A DNA stretch of 30,757 nt from a virus: positions 1 to 30,757 of IMG/VR virus record IMGVR_UViG_3300020171_000099. The stretch is one strand, 5' to 3'. The position numbers and the translations under genes are program-made. Each line of letters starts with the position of its first letter. Within the stretch, counting starts at the first letter, position 1. Positions 6,755-16,733 of the stretch are shown here, in pieces. A model generated the notes under the pieces. That model was not told the DNA's origin and searched no databases. It worked only from the letters and a program-made list of their open reading frames with translations.

Positions 6755-8368
6755 TTATTCGTAATTAAAATATATCGAATAAAAAGTCCATACGTTTGGG
6801 TCATCACCTCCAGCAATGCCATCGATGCGAACCATAAAATAATCTATACCGGTTGATATAAATCCGCCCCCTTCGTCATCTGTATAACACCATCCAGACA
6901 AATCACTCAATTTTATTTCTATACTTCTCTCATCGTACTCTAACGGAAATGTTGGATTTATGAAATCAGATTCGACGAGATGAGATTCAGGGCCAACTCC
7001 AGAACTGATAGAATACACAGTCTCGTTTAGCAATTCATCTTGAGAGATAAGAGATGCTTTTTTTCTGCCGTCTCCCCCATCGCATCTATTCAGAGAATCA
7101 CAAAGACCGTCATCACCTATCCCTTTAAACGCATAGTAATGTACAAGATGAGAACGATAATACTGAATATAATAAGGGATTGAGGCTTTCAATAGCCGTC
7201 TTTTTATTACTGTTCCTGTTTTAAAGTACAAGGTAAGATCGCCAAGGTCAGGCACCGAGTAGCACGGATCGCTCGGTAATACACATCCAGATGGAGACCC
7301 AGCACCTATAGATGGAGAATATTCTTGGTCTAATTCTTCCCAATACGGAATATTATCTTGACAATTACCAACTGAAATTCTATCAGAAAGCTGGGTTTTC
7401 TCAGCATATTTATAAATATAAGGATATTGAGAATCTAATGCATACATCAACCTTACAGTTGAAGTTTCCCACGCCATACCATTCCACGTAAATCCTTGAG
7501 ATTCACCAGCACCCAAAACAATGCCATTAACAGTAATGACATAACTCATGTTACATTCCTTAGCCTTTACAGTAAAAGTTCTTCCAGCAATAATATCAGT
7601 AGGAGTCTGCAATGTTTGAGAATTACCAGCGGCAGTAAGCTTTATAATTATTCCTATATTATTATCTATAATGGAAGTTGTAACGGCAGCATTCCCAGCA
7701 GGATCAGTTGCTGAAGTTGGAGAAACACATTTAAAAAAAGGCCAGTACAATTTATCATCACTTGGATTAACTTGCTCAACAGTAAAATATCCAGTACTTG
7801 GATTATAAGTCCCTCTCCACGCCCATTCAGGATAATCTGGATCGGTATCATCATAATGCCAAATACCGGTTCCTTCATTATACACCCAATAGCTCGAAGA
7901 CCATCCATGATTACCAGGAAGAGCACTATAAAAATCTATACTGCCATCATACAATCCCCATAATTGTATTGCTTCCAAATTATAAATATCTATCGGCAAT
8001 CCAGAAGGCGTCGTAATATTACCTGCCCCATCTCTAATAGTTGTATCATCGTCCCTAAATAATTTAAATTTCCAACTACAGCTTTTCAATCCATCAACAA
8101 ACCCAGTTATTGTTAAATCCCCATCCTTATTTAAAACATATACGGAATCACCTTCTAAGAAGGCCACAGCCCCACCTTCAACCTCTTCTTTTCCGGCGCA
8201 GTGATAAAATATAGGAACCCCACTAACCACGCCAATTCCGGCAATATCTACAACGGCAGTATCGGCATTATGATCTACAGATATAATTGTGCCCGTAGCC
8301 ACAGCAGTATCCAATAACCCCTCAAAATCACCAGCAATATATTCTATGTATTCATGCGTGCTTGCCAT
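6755..8368 (-). CDS. Large tail-tip or appendage structural protein
   Basis: I place the start at the ATG at 8368, giving 537 residues. It forms a TAATG overlap with the upstream stop and has AGGAAG ahead; the longer frame from 8434 would overlap the upstream gene by 67 bases. The N-terminal 75 residues resemble a small OB or SH3-like domain (TIISVDHNADTAVVDIAG, then EGDSVYVL). The centre has Trp- and Tyr-rich strands (YWVYNEGTGIWHYDD) and a segment GRTFTVKAKECNMSYVITVNG of the type seen in fibre repeats. The C-terminal part has several Cys residues. It is probably a tail-tip or receptor-contact protein. The exact role is unknown. Confidence 0.55.
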   Translation of the reverse strand: MASTHEYIEYIAGDFEGLLDTAVATGTIISVDHNADTAVVDIAGIGVVSGVPIFYHCAGKEEVEGGAVAFLEGDSVYVLNKDGDLTITGFVDGLKSCSWKFKLFRDDDTTIRDGAGNITTPSGLPIDIYNLEAIQLWGLYDGSIDFYSALPGNHGWSSSYWVYNEGTGIWHYDDTDPDYPEWAWRGTYNPSTGYFTVEQVNPSDDKLYWPFFKCVSPTSATDPAGNAAVTTSIIDNNIGIIIKLTAAGNSQTLQTPTDIIAGRTFTVKAKECNMSYVITVNGIVLGAGESQGFTWNGMAWETSTVRLMYALDSQYPYIYKYAEKTQLSDRISVGNCQDNIPYWEELDQEYSPSIGAGSPSGCVLPSDPCYSVPDLGDLTLYFKTGTVIKRRLLKASIPYYIQYYRSHLVHYYAFKGIGDDGLCDSLNRCDGGDGRKKASLISQDELLNETVYSISSGVGPESHLVESDFINPTFPLEYDERSIEIKLSDLSGWCYTDDEGGGFISTGIDYFMVRIDGIAGGDDPNVWTFYSIYFNYE

Positions 8369-9153
8369 TAATTTGTAAAACTTCCTATCTTCAAAGGTAA
8401 AATAACATTCCCAGATGATTGGACTGTAACCCAATCACCTACTGCATACTCAACAAAATCTGATGAAACACATATTATAGATTCCCCTTCTATATTAACA
8501 GTATAAGTAATATCTTCGCTTCCATATTCACCATTGACCGCTGTAATTAATCCACCAGTTAAATTATCAGTAGAAAAATATTGTTGTGCAGCAAAAACTC
8601 TTTCCTCATTAATTCCATCACTAAAATACCACGAAACGTTTAATCCATCTCCAGGAATAATATCTTGAGAGGAACTTTCAGGATCACCATCATCCCAATA
8701 AGCTTTAACATTAACTTCACTTTCTCCTCCACCACCAAAAACATCTGCTTTAGAATCTGGACAAGCCCCGCCTCCAATTGGAAAAGAAATTTGAATTAAA
8801 TTTCTTGGAAATATTTGTGGATACAACGTTCTATTAGAGCCGTTTACCCACAACACTGATGCCGCCCACTGACAATGGTCTGAATGCGAATACGTAATCT
8901 TTAAATTTCTTATCGCTTGTCTATCTTCTACTACAGAAATAACACCGGTATTAAATAATTTACAATATCGGGAAACACCCACCCCAATCATTTTAGTTGT
9001 AAGTTTTACAGCATCCGGAGAACACTCAGCACTTTTTTTAATTATTTTTGTACTGACTTTTCCAGATACTACTGATATAATATCAGGATCAAAATAATTA
9101 TCTTCAAAGGCCACCATTTTCTTACAACACAAATATGTAGTTATAGTCTCCAT
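8368..9153 (-). CDS. Baseplate or tail-tip-like structural protein, unknown
   Basis: The 261-residue product begins METITTYLCCKKMVAFEDNY and is beta-rich with a Gly-rich turn (VFGGGGESEVNVKAYW, about residues 158-173) like one in the 10128 gene product (QGEEVYVRAYW). The C-terminus has VEYAVGDWVTVQ, a small-barrel motif, and this theme recurs at the start of the next protein. It starts on the last base of the upstream stop and ends in TAATG with the following gene, so translation of the set is coupled. A tail-tip role is inferred from position. Confidence 0.5.
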   Translation of the reverse strand: METITTYLCCKKMVAFEDNYFDPDIISVVSGKVSTKIIKKSAECSPDAVKLTTKMIGVGVSRYCKLFNTGVISVVEDRQAIRNLKITYSHSDHCQWAASVLWVNGSNRTLYPQIFPRNLIQISFPIGGGACPDSKADVFGGGGESEVNVKAYWDDGDPESSSQDIIPGDGLNVSWYFSDGINEERVFAAQQYFSTDNLTGGLITAVNGEYGSEDITYTVNIEGESIICVSSDFVEYAVGDWVTVQSSGNVILPLKIGSFTN

Positions 9154-9899
9154 TATGCTACCACAAACGAATCATTATTTAAATTATCCTCATCAGAATT
9201 TTCATACCCATCTCTAACCATTTTTAATGTATGTGTAGTTCCGGGGAATAACAATCCTAAATTTATAATACCATTAGCATCCGTGAGTCCTTTATAAGAC
9301 CCATTTAAATAAACTTCCACTCCAGAAAGAATATCATCATTACAAAAATCTTTAACTTCTAATTCATATGCCACCGGAATGGCCGGATCAGTAGTAGATG
9401 CTGCAAAAGCAACAGAAAGACTCGCCCTTTGTGCATCATCTCCCGTCCCTTGAGTAACAACAACAAGAACAGTACCGACAGCGCTCGACATAAGCGAAAG
9501 TCGGCTCCCTTTTGTTGAATAAATACATTTAAGAACTGCAGTAACTTCATTCGGTACAGTTACTTTTTCGTTATTAAAAAGTGGAGTCCCTCCGCTAATA
9601 CCAACCCAGTCCCACGTTACACCACTTACTGGAATATGGCTTAAGGATGCCTCATTAGTATGAATGAATTGTACTTCTTCTTCAATTGGATAATATATAT
9701 TCTCCCCAACTATTGAACCAATTCCACTACTTCTTTCAACAATAAAAGATGCATTGCTTGCAGACAAAAATTTTAAATATACAACATCCGTTATCTCGAA
9801 AGAAGTCACGCCCTGATTCGCAACATCGTCAAGTGAAAGGCTGATAAGTGTTTCACTACTTGGTATTGAAAAAGAAATTGTAAGTGATTTTTCAGCCAC
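9153..9899 (-). CDS. Tail-tip protein with Ig-like/CarboxypepD-reg domain
   Basis: The 248-residue product has an N-terminal beta domain and a C-terminal domain (about 175-245). The latter reads as a carboxypeptidase regulatory-like or PEGA fold: ELEVKDFCND, GVEVYLNGSYKGLTDANG, then LFPGTTHTLKMVRDGYE. This fold commonly decorates surface proteins and binds carbohydrate or protein partners. There is no signal peptide. Its place in the baseplate-like block suggests a virion component that reaches the cell surface. The C-terminal fold is fairly clear; the role is inferred. Confidence 0.55.
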   Translation of the reverse strand: MAEKSLTISFSIPSSETLISLSLDDVANQGVTSFEITDVVYLKFLSASNASFIVERSSGIGSIVGENIYYPIEEEVQFIHTNEASLSHIPVSGVTWDWVGISGGTPLFNNEKVTVPNEVTAVLKCIYSTKGSRLSLMSSAVGTVLVVVTQGTGDDAQRASLSVAFAASTTDPAIPVAYELEVKDFCNDDILSGVEVYLNGSYKGLTDANGIINLGLLFPGTTHTLKMVRDGYENSDEDNLNNDSFVVA

Positions 9900-10143
9900 T
9901 GATTGCCACCCTTAATGGTTGTCTGTCTTTAACCATCTCTTTATTAGTGATATAATATTCTCCTTGAACTTGAACCACAATTACTTTAGACCCTTTAGAT
10001 AAAACAGAACCTGCTAAAGAACGAACAGTAATCGTTTTCCCTTCTACATCAACTCTATATCTTCCATTGGCTTGACGATTTTGGATACTCCCAGTAAGTA
10101 CTTGTTTTGTGTCTGAAGATAATAATTCTAAGAGACTTGACAT
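9892..10143 (-). CDS. Small barrel baseplate-like protein (83 aa)
   Basis: The sequence has the strand pattern of a small OB or SH3-like barrel: GSIQNRQANGRYRVDVEGK, then LSKGSKVIVVQVQGEYYIT. In many tails a small OB domain follows the hub and sits at the tip of the tube. Here it directly follows the hub-like gene and overlaps it by 16 bases. It has no catalytic motif. Confidence 0.45.
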   Translation of the reverse strand: MSSLLELLSSDTKQVLTGSIQNRQANGRYRVDVEGKTITVRSLAGSVLSKGSKVIVVQVQGEYYITNKEMVKDRQPLRVAISG

Positions 10144-11501
10144 TGAAGAACCTCCAGTTCATTAACAATTCGAACTCCATCAAACTTAATTTTGCAGACA
10201 GTTACGTGATATTTTCCAAAACATTGTACTTCTGCATCATTGATAAAAACCAAAACCCCGTCAATAGCATTATCATTATATGGAGTTTCTATTGTTATTT
10301 TTCTCCAATTATATCTATTATCATCAAGCCACGCGGCTCCCGCAACAACCGCTATGTTTTGAGAAGTAAGAAGAGACTGGGTAAGAGTCGGAGCTGGATT
10401 TCCCCCACCACCCATTTCAACTGTAACTGTAACATCAGACTCCCCACCAAAAGTTAATAAAAAAATTAACTGTTCAACATCATGACCACTTAACCTATAT
10501 AATGAGTAATTTGTATTGTAAACAATTTCAGCAATTCTATATGCTTCATCATCTATTTCCAAATCTGTATCATATATATTTTCGTAGGAAACATTAACTC
10601 CAGAATCCCCGATCCAAGTAATAGTCTTAATAGAAGAAATTGGTTTAGATACACTGCCAACACCATTTTCAAAAATAACAACTTCCGTTTCTTCATCTGT
10701 ATCATCTTTAACAAAACTTACAGACCCATCCGTTACGTAAAGTGTTGGAGTAACAGTTGGCTTCTTACCAGCCCAATAAGCACGAACATAAACCTCTTCT
10801 CCTTGTTCCGGGGAAGAACTATCTTCATCTAATGCTAAAATAGGCAAATCAACATCACTTGTAGCACCAATAACTTCTATCTCATTATAACCATTACCTT
10901 TGCCCTCTTCATAACTAAGAGCAATTAAATGCATTCTATTGTAATTTACTGCAACCACACTAGCTCCCATATCGATGGGCCTTACTGGAAATTTCTGTCT
11001 TACGTAAATAGTTCCATCGTCTTTGCATCTAACAACCGCCCCGATAGCAGAAGCAATTTGCTGGACCCCTTCCATTGGAGAACCAGTAAACTCAAATGAA
11101 GAAGGTAAATTCCAATCAGACACTTGCCAATCGAAAGTACTCACTTCTAAAATTTCTTCAACTACTGTTTGAACGGGGGTAGAACCTTCAAGTTCATATT
11201 CTAAATCCGTAGCATAAGGATTTTCTTCCCTTGCAGAAAGACTTCTTCCCCATAATGTAAATTCTTTTTCATCTCCAGATATTGATTCAAATAAAAAATA
11301 AATTATTCTTGTCCCTACTTCTACTTTTATACGAGATGTACCTTCTAATATTGTAGGATCAGCAAGAGGGAACAAATCCTTATCCGTAGAAGTAATAGCA
11401 ATAGAATTATGAACGTTGCTTTCACTATATTCTATTTCAGCTTTGTTAATCCTATTTGTAATAGTAATTCCATCAAGCAGTATATCAAAAGTTATCGCCA
11501 T
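10128..11501 (-). CDS. Baseplate hub / tail-tip protein
   Basis: The 457-residue product begins MAITFDILLDGITITNRI, like hub proteins that start with a short strand pair. It continues with a segment of the type ESISGDEKEFTLWGRSLSARE and the pairing PVQTVVEEILE / GVQQIASAIGAVVRCKDDGTIYVRQ, which recalls the gp27-like hub fold (helix, then strands around a Gly-Thr turn). The C-terminal half adds beta domains. Its position after the tape measure and three further tail genes fits a hub or tail-associated protein. No peptidase or lysozyme motif is visible. Family naming is by pattern recall. Confidence 0.55.
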   Translation of the reverse strand: MAITFDILLDGITITNRINKAEIEYSESNVHNSIAITSTDKDLFPLADPTILEGTSRIKVEVGTRIIYFLFESISGDEKEFTLWGRSLSAREENPYATDLEYELEGSTPVQTVVEEILEVSTFDWQVSDWNLPSSFEFTGSPMEGVQQIASAIGAVVRCKDDGTIYVRQKFPVRPIDMGASVVAVNYNRMHLIALSYEEGKGNGYNEIEVIGATSDVDLPILALDEDSSSPEQGEEVYVRAYWAGKKPTVTPTLYVTDGSVSFVKDDTDEETEVVIFENGVGSVSKPISSIKTITWIGDSGVNVSYENIYDTDLEIDDEAYRIAEIVYNTNYSLYRLSGHDVEQLIFLLTFGGESDVTVTVEMGGGGNPAPTLTQSLLTSQNIAVVAGAAWLDDNRYNWRKITIETPYNDNAIDGVLVFINDAEVQCFGKYHVTVCKIKFDGVRIVNELEVLQCQVS

Positions 11502-11504
11502 TTA

Positions 11505-11816
11505 TTATCCCCGAGGAAAGACCATTATTGGATTTCTTAAACTAATTAATATTTTTTGATTACTCTGAATCGGATCTATTTCATTTATTTTTAACAATAC
11601 TTTCTGATAAGACATAACATCACCATAAGAAATAGATAACACAACTGCATTTATTCCCTGTGCCCAAACTCCTAAATTCAACAAAGCCAATTGTTTTTCA
11701 TCTATACCCGCACCTACTGAGACCGCATTTTGAGATTGTTCACCAAAAGAATTTATAGTCTTTTGATACCCACGAGTCTGTTCAATATTACCAAGTATTA
11801 GTACTAAAGATGCCAT
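11505..11816 (-). CDS. Small tail-region protein, unknown
   Basis: The 103-residue product is well spaced with both neighbours and starts ASLVLILGNIEQT. It has a Gly-rich middle and no recognisable motif. Placement between two structural genes makes a virion or assembly role likely. No family is recognised. Confidence 0.45.
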   Translation of the reverse strand: MASLVLILGNIEQTRGYQKTINSFGEQSQNAVSVGAGIDEKQLALLNLGVWAQGINAVVLSISYGDVMSYQKVLLKINEIDPIQSNQKILISLRNPIMVFPRG

Positions 11817-11819
11817 AAT

Positions 11820-13241
11820 CTATTCACAATAAAAACCCAGAACAGCTAAATTATCTGCTTGTTGAGCAGTCAATGCAGGAACTATTTCTCGCCACCAAAC
11901 CGGAAATGCTGATGGATTTGTAGTAAATGTGATTGTATTTCCTGCTATCCAAGTTCCTCCCCAACCATCTTTTCCGATAGTGAAATACGGCTCTCCAGTA
12001 TTGGGGTTAACAGGAGAAAAGTCAGCTGCTGTACTACCCGCCCCTATACTTCCTTCGTTAACACCAGAACAAGTAAAGGCAATAGCACTTGTAAATGTGA
12101 TTGTCCAGGAATCCCGTTCAGTCCCATCGTTATACAAAACGAGAGGATAAGACGTCTCATCATAAGTGCCAAGAGCGGAGACTTCCGTCCATCCTGAAGA
12201 AGATGACGTTACTTCTGATTCATGAATACAACCCGCTCCATAAGAATTAGCAGTTAAATAAGCATTAGCAACCTGTTCATCTAAATAAACTGTGACTACA
12301 TTGCCCGCATATATAAAACAATTTTCTCTATATGTAATTGTAATATCAGTTGCAAGGTCGGGCGCAGTAGTCCACGTAATATTAGTAGTCCACGTTCCGT
12401 CAACCATATTCAGCGTACCAGCAGTACAGTAACCAGAACACACACCGGCCGCAGAAACATTAACTGTTCTTGCAACACCTCCACATGTAGCAGTTACAAC
12501 TGGGAGCTTACCACTTTGAGAACAAATACCATTCGTACCATGTAATAAATTGGTAAGAGCTGGAGTAAGATTAGCCCCATTACCATCTCCAATATCTTCA
12601 TCTGTATAAAGATAATCTTTTAATAATAGCCACTCCTCGTTCATTGCTTCTTTAGTAGTCATTACTACGTCATTACCAACATAGAGGCCATTGGGATATA
12701 CAATATCATCTGTTGCAGCAATCTTAGACCAAGTGCCACTACCATATGTAACAGAATCTCCAATATCAACATCTGCGTCTACAGTCTGAGCAACATCAAA
12801 TTTATTAGTAAGATGCAGATACCCACCATTCAGAAACACAAAATCGTTGCTCTCCATAAGCAATTCAACTTCAGTTTCTGTTCCAACCAAAGCAGTCTCT
12901 AAAGAACCAATGCCTAACCAATCCGGGGAAGCAGATATAATAGTACTTTGAGTATCAATCTGTGTGCCCTTACCAATAGCAAAACGATCGCCTCCATTCG
13001 AAGGAAATTCTAAAAAGAGTAGAACGTCATAAGCAACGTAATCGTCGGCATTTTCATTACACCAAAATTCTTTTCGATATCTCGTTACTCCAGCTGTCCT
13101 TTCTACTTTAGTTACTCTTGGGAAAAGACCATGTCTCGAACCAGATACTACAAGAGTTTGACCTTTTCGGCCTCCATTAGAAATCGTATCGGTTATGAAA
13201 GCTGATTTACGAAAAACAACATCCGATGCTTGAATACTCAT
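11820..13241 (-). CDS. Large virion structural protein of the tail tip
   Basis: The 473-residue product starts with a segment VVFRKSAFITDTISNGGRKG and then VTKVERTAGVTRYRKEFW. I recall both as conserved openings in a family of phage structural proteins of the tail region. The remainder is beta-rich and carries many Cys residues (for example TNLLHGTNGICSQSGK and VCSGYCTAGT), which is unusual for cytoplasmic assembly and could stabilise the particle outside the cell. It lies in the distal-tail block after the tape measure gene. The family is recalled, not searched. Confidence 0.55.
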   Translation of the reverse strand: MSIQASDVVFRKSAFITDTISNGGRKGQTLVVSGSRHGLFPRVTKVERTAGVTRYRKEFWCNENADDYVAYDVLLFLEFPSNGGDRFAIGKGTQIDTQSTIISASPDWLGIGSLETALVGTETEVELLMESNDFVFLNGGYLHLTNKFDVAQTVDADVDIGDSVTYGSGTWSKIAATDDIVYPNGLYVGNDVVMTTKEAMNEEWLLLKDYLYTDEDIGDGNGANLTPALTNLLHGTNGICSQSGKLPVVTATCGGVARTVNVSAAGVCSGYCTAGTLNMVDGTWTTNITWTTAPDLATDITITYRENCFIYAGNVVTVYLDEQVANAYLTANSYGAGCIHESEVTSSSSGWTEVSALGTYDETSYPLVLYNDGTERDSWTITFTSAIAFTCSGVNEGSIGAGSTAADFSPVNPNTGEPYFTIGKDGWGGTWIAGNTITFTTNPSAFPVWWREIVPALTAQQADNLAVLGFYCE

Positions 13242-13242
13242 T

Positions 13243-13626
13243 TCACTCTACCTCCATCAACCGAATCACAACATTATTATAATAATCTGCTACTGCTGGA
13301 TTTGGTCTAATTATTATTGGGACGGCTTCAATAGCTGGTGCATCTTCATTACGGAAACGCACCACTGTTTCTACTCCTTCATAACTCAAAGTATAAACAG
13401 CATTGGGGACCGAAGCAAGAGCTTGTAAATCCTCTAAAATTTCATAAGTAATAAAGCCCCAATCACTTCCTCCCACCAAATCAATTGGCCTCCCTTCTTT
13501 TGTCTGCTCCCATATTATTAAAGATCCATCTAAGGCTCTATCAACTATAGATTCAACACCAGCCCACTGAAATGCTAATTCATCTACAAGATCTGGTAAT
13601 ACTATCCCTTCTAATGTAATTGCCAT
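13243..13626 (-). CDS. Distal tail-like protein (127 aa)
   Basis: The product has the signature of a small phage tail family: GVESIVDRALDGSLIIWE, then EGRPIDLVGG, then an ALASVPNAVYTLSYEG strand-turn, ending in VVIRLMEVE. I recall such proteins placed just after the tape measure in siphoviruses, where they act at the distal tail. It starts on the last base of the tape measure stop codon, so the two are coupled. Function is inferred from position and pattern. Confidence 0.55.
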   Translation of the reverse strand: MAITLEGIVLPDLVDELAFQWAGVESIVDRALDGSLIIWEQTKEGRPIDLVGGSDWGFITYEILEDLQALASVPNAVYTLSYEGVETVVRFRNEDAPAIEAVPIIIRPNPAVADYYNNVVIRLMEVE

Positions 13627-16187
13627 TATCCGTTACTCCGAAGCATCCCTTCCCGTTTAATTGCTGTTTTTAATTCTTCAAGAACACTTATACTCCCCAA
13701 TACTGGATAACTGTGTGACCCAACTTTTAAATCTATTGTCCCCAGGGATTTAAAGCTTGGTTGAGCGACTAATCCCCCGGCTTGAAACTTCTGTTGAAAC
13801 GAAGTCAAGTCAGGTGCTATAATCCCTCCTATGCGTGCCTTCAGAAAACGTGTAGCTTGATTTATTGGCAAAGCTAAGGAATTATAAGCATTAAAAAAAG
13901 ATCTCCCGTATTTTCGTATTGCTTCCTTCCTAACAAAGCCTTCCCCTGCCTCTGCTAATACATTTATCTTATCTCCCCCACCATATCCAGGAAAAATTCC
14001 CCCACGTTGCCTCCCTTCTGTTTCAGCCCCACTATCCTCAGCAGTAACAATCGTTTTAGTAACCTTTATACTAATATGTTTTGTTTCATCTGCTATTAAT
14101 TTGTTAATAGCATTCTGAGCAGCCTCGACCTCTGTCAATTTAATTTCAATATTAGCAATACGTGCAACAGCAAGTTCATCCATCTTTTTCTTGATCACTT
14201 CCATTCTTTTTATTGCTTCATTTTCAAGAGCTTGATACATACTTTTTTGCTTTTCTTCCACCTGAACAGAAAAACTACCTACTTGCTGTATTCCCTGAGT
14301 AGCGATTGCAACTGAAGTTGCAAGAGATTGAGATATAATAGACTGACCCCCAATGTCTTTTGTAACTTCTCTAGCAAGACCAGCATAAAGAGACTCTGCT
14401 TCCTGGGCAAGCGATCTTGCTAAATTCAAATCACCTTGAGCTAGTGCGCTCTTTGCACCAGATAATTTCTGAGCTGCTTGTAACTGTTCATCTGCATAAG
14501 CCTTCTCATCTGTCATCAACTGACGTTGTAAATCCCTAATCTTATCCGCAGTACTCATTCTTATTGAACGGATGGTAGCTTCAACTTCTATGACTTTTGC
14601 AGCATAAGATTCAGCTTCCTCTTTGGCTGCTTGATATAATTTGGCTGCCTGCTTTATAAAACTATCAATAGTTTCTTTCATTCCCTTAGTCATTTCAATA
14701 GCAGCTTTACCAGAGGTATCCGCCAATGCTTTTATTCTTGATTTGATATCTTCAAATTCAGCATCATTAAAAACTTGAGTAAGCATTTTCCCTACATCTT
14801 CTGCCGCATACTTAACAGTAGCCGATGTTTCTGTTGCTACTTCTTTAAGTGCCGCTAAACCTTTCCTTGCTTTTACACCCATGGATTCATCTATTTTTAT
14901 TTCATCAAGCCCAACACCTTTTGCTCCTTGGTCTTGTAATTTCCTCAATTCGGCTTTTAGCATTACAAGCCTTTTAGTATAACTTTCAACTTCTTCTGGT
15001 TCAAGAAAATTCCAATCTTTAAATTTTAATTCCTGTTCAAGAAAAGCAATTTCAGTTGTTAAATTTTCTATTGCTGACCCACTACCAATAGCTTTTCTTC
15101 CTAACTCTTTAAATAATACATAAAACCTTTCGCCGGCTTTATAAAGCTCAGCTAACATAACAACAGCAACTTTAGCACTTGTTCCTCCCATAATTGCTAC
15201 CGCTATCCCCGCTGTTTGTACCCAAGTAGGTAAACTCTTAAACCAATCCCAGATAGCAGAAAATACCTTTCCAAAATTCAACATTATTGGGGCTAAAATA
15301 TCATAAGCATCAGCAATACCAATAACCATCTTCTCAAACGCATTTATTACTTTTGTTGAAATACTTTCCGCCCATTCATCAAGCTTGCCCGATTCCCGTA
15401 ATTCTATAATTTTATCATTAATACCAGTAAGCACCTTATTTATATAATCATAAATACCACTGTCCATTATCTTTACAGTAAATCGTTCCCAGATAGAAAT
15501 TAACATTTCCCATTGGCCAGATAACTCTTTATTCATAGCTGCCATCTGACCGCCAAAAGTACTCTTCATATTATCCAGAAGAGCAGTAATAATATCATTC
15601 GCAGTAACTCCTTGATCTCTTAATTTGGCAACTTGATCTCTTGCAACACCAAAAGTTTTAAACATTACTTCGCCAGCATTAATACCAGCATTAGCCAACT
15701 GATTCATATCCTGGGCGGTCATAAACCCTTGTGCTCTAATCTGGCCAAGTACTAATGCTATACGTCCTAAAACATCTGATCCTCCAAGAGCAGCGGCAGT
15801 ATCACCCAATGTAGTCATCATCTCAACAGTAGGTTCTAACCCAAATGCTCTTAAAGTTTTATACGATTCCATAACTTGGGCGATGCTAAATGGAGTTTCC
15901 TCAGCAAACTGAAGCATCTCTGCCCATTTAGCATTAGCTTTACCAATAGATCCTTCTAATGTTTCAAGGGTTTTTTGATACTTTACAAACTCGTTTTTAG
16001 TTTTAACAATACTATTAACAACTATGCCTGCCCCAAGACCAAGTAATGCAGCTTTAAGATTAAAAACCATCCCACTTACATTTCTGGCTCTATCTCCAAT
16101 TGTTTGCATTTGAGAGGAAACATTTTTCATACCCTTAGTAAACTTATCTTTAAGAGTAATAATTATTTCCATTTCTTTAGTAGCCAT
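13626..16187 (-). CDS. Tape measure protein
   Basis: The 853-residue product is mostly helical. It opens with an N-terminal coil region (KDKFTKGMKNVSSQMQTIG), then a Gly/Val hydrophobic segment. Next comes the conserved tape measure domain with ETPFSIAQVMESYKTLRAFG, TLGDTAAALGG and GQIRAQGFMTAQDMNQLANAG (about residues 97-190). A second hydrophobic stretch lies near 320-345, and a long Lys/Glu/Ala-rich coiled coil near 510-710. The protein sets tail length and is packed in the tube. At about 0.15 nm per residue the tail would be near 130 nm, which fits a siphovirus. No lysozyme or peptidase domain is visible. Confidence 0.92.
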   Translation of the reverse strand: MATKEMEIIITLKDKFTKGMKNVSSQMQTIGDRARNVSGMVFNLKAALLGLGAGIVVNSIVKTKNEFVKYQKTLETLEGSIGKANAKWAEMLQFAEETPFSIAQVMESYKTLRAFGLEPTVEMMTTLGDTAAALGGSDVLGRIALVLGQIRAQGFMTAQDMNQLANAGINAGEVMFKTFGVARDQVAKLRDQGVTANDIITALLDNMKSTFGGQMAAMNKELSGQWEMLISIWERFTVKIMDSGIYDYINKVLTGINDKIIELRESGKLDEWAESISTKVINAFEKMVIGIADAYDILAPIMLNFGKVFSAIWDWFKSLPTWVQTAGIAVAIMGGTSAKVAVVMLAELYKAGERFYVLFKELGRKAIGSGSAIENLTTEIAFLEQELKFKDWNFLEPEEVESYTKRLVMLKAELRKLQDQGAKGVGLDEIKIDESMGVKARKGLAALKEVATETSATVKYAAEDVGKMLTQVFNDAEFEDIKSRIKALADTSGKAAIEMTKGMKETIDSFIKQAAKLYQAAKEEAESYAAKVIEVEATIRSIRMSTADKIRDLQRQLMTDEKAYADEQLQAAQKLSGAKSALAQGDLNLARSLAQEAESLYAGLAREVTKDIGGQSIISQSLATSVAIATQGIQQVGSFSVQVEEKQKSMYQALENEAIKRMEVIKKKMDELAVARIANIEIKLTEVEAAQNAINKLIADETKHISIKVTKTIVTAEDSGAETEGRQRGGIFPGYGGGDKINVLAEAGEGFVRKEAIRKYGRSFFNAYNSLALPINQATRFLKARIGGIIAPDLTSFQQKFQAGGLVAQPSFKSLGTIDLKVGSHSYPVLGSISVLEELKTAIKREGMLRSNG

Positions 16188-16193
16188 ATTATC

Positions 16194-16733
16194 TTAACCC
16201 CATCTTATTAATTCTTTTATATATTTTTTCCATTCTTTATTATCTGCATGATAAGCATTTCTTGATGCTACAGCATACTCTGCTATATTTCTTGATCTAC
16301 TTTGTTCATAATTATTAATCGCTCTAACAAAATAAGAATATCCATAATCCATTGCATTTAAGTGTCCTGCTTCTATGAGCCTGCACTGCAAATCAAATAA
16401 TGCAAAAATAAATGAATCAAAAGTTTGGGGAGCGGTAGTTTGTTTAATAGATTTGTTAAAAAGTTGTTTGTTGATGTCTAAAAAAACATCGTATATAATT
16501 TTTAATTCGGAAGGATTAATTTGAAAAAGCACTTGAAATGGACAATTGGTAATAAATCCGACCAATGAATCCTCTTGAATCAATTTAGAAAACAATTGTT
16601 TAAAATCAGATTCATTGGTTATATCGTCAACGATATAATATAAGTTAAAAATATCTCCTATAGTGAGTTCATTTACCCAATAATACCTTTCACTTAGTGA
16701 TATTTTTCTCCTGTTTCGGACTTGAGTTGTCAA
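16194..16733 (-). CDS. Second tail assembly chaperone (paralogue of the first)
   Basis: The frame is open from the TAA before 16769. I prefer a TTG start at 16733 because GGAGAG lies five bases before it, and because the N-terminus then lines up with the first chaperone. The two share an INELT / VNELT motif at the same place and SPSEVKKLFDVFMEVNQ against NPSELKIIYDVFLDINK later. Alternatives are the GTG at 16769 (191 residues) or a +1/-2 ribosomal frameshift from the first chaperone, since the two frames overlap by 44 to 80 bases. Lambda G/GT uses a -1 shift, so this geometry differs. It lies just before the tape measure gene, as expected for these chaperones. Confidence 0.7.
   Translation of the reverse strand: MTTQVRNRRKISLSERYYWVNELTIGDIFNLYYIVDDITNESDFKQLFSKLIQEDSLVGFITNCPFQVLFQINPSELKIIYDVFLDINKQLFNKSIKQTTAPQTFDSFIFALFDLQCRLIEAGHLNAMDYGYSYFVRAINNYEQSRSRNIAEYAVASRNAYHADNKEWKKYIKELIRWG

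Noticed and set aside
8369-8434. N-terminal extension of the 6755 gene
   Set aside because: It would overlap the upstream gene by 67 bases and has no ribosome site, while the ATG at 8368 has both a site and a TAATG overlap.
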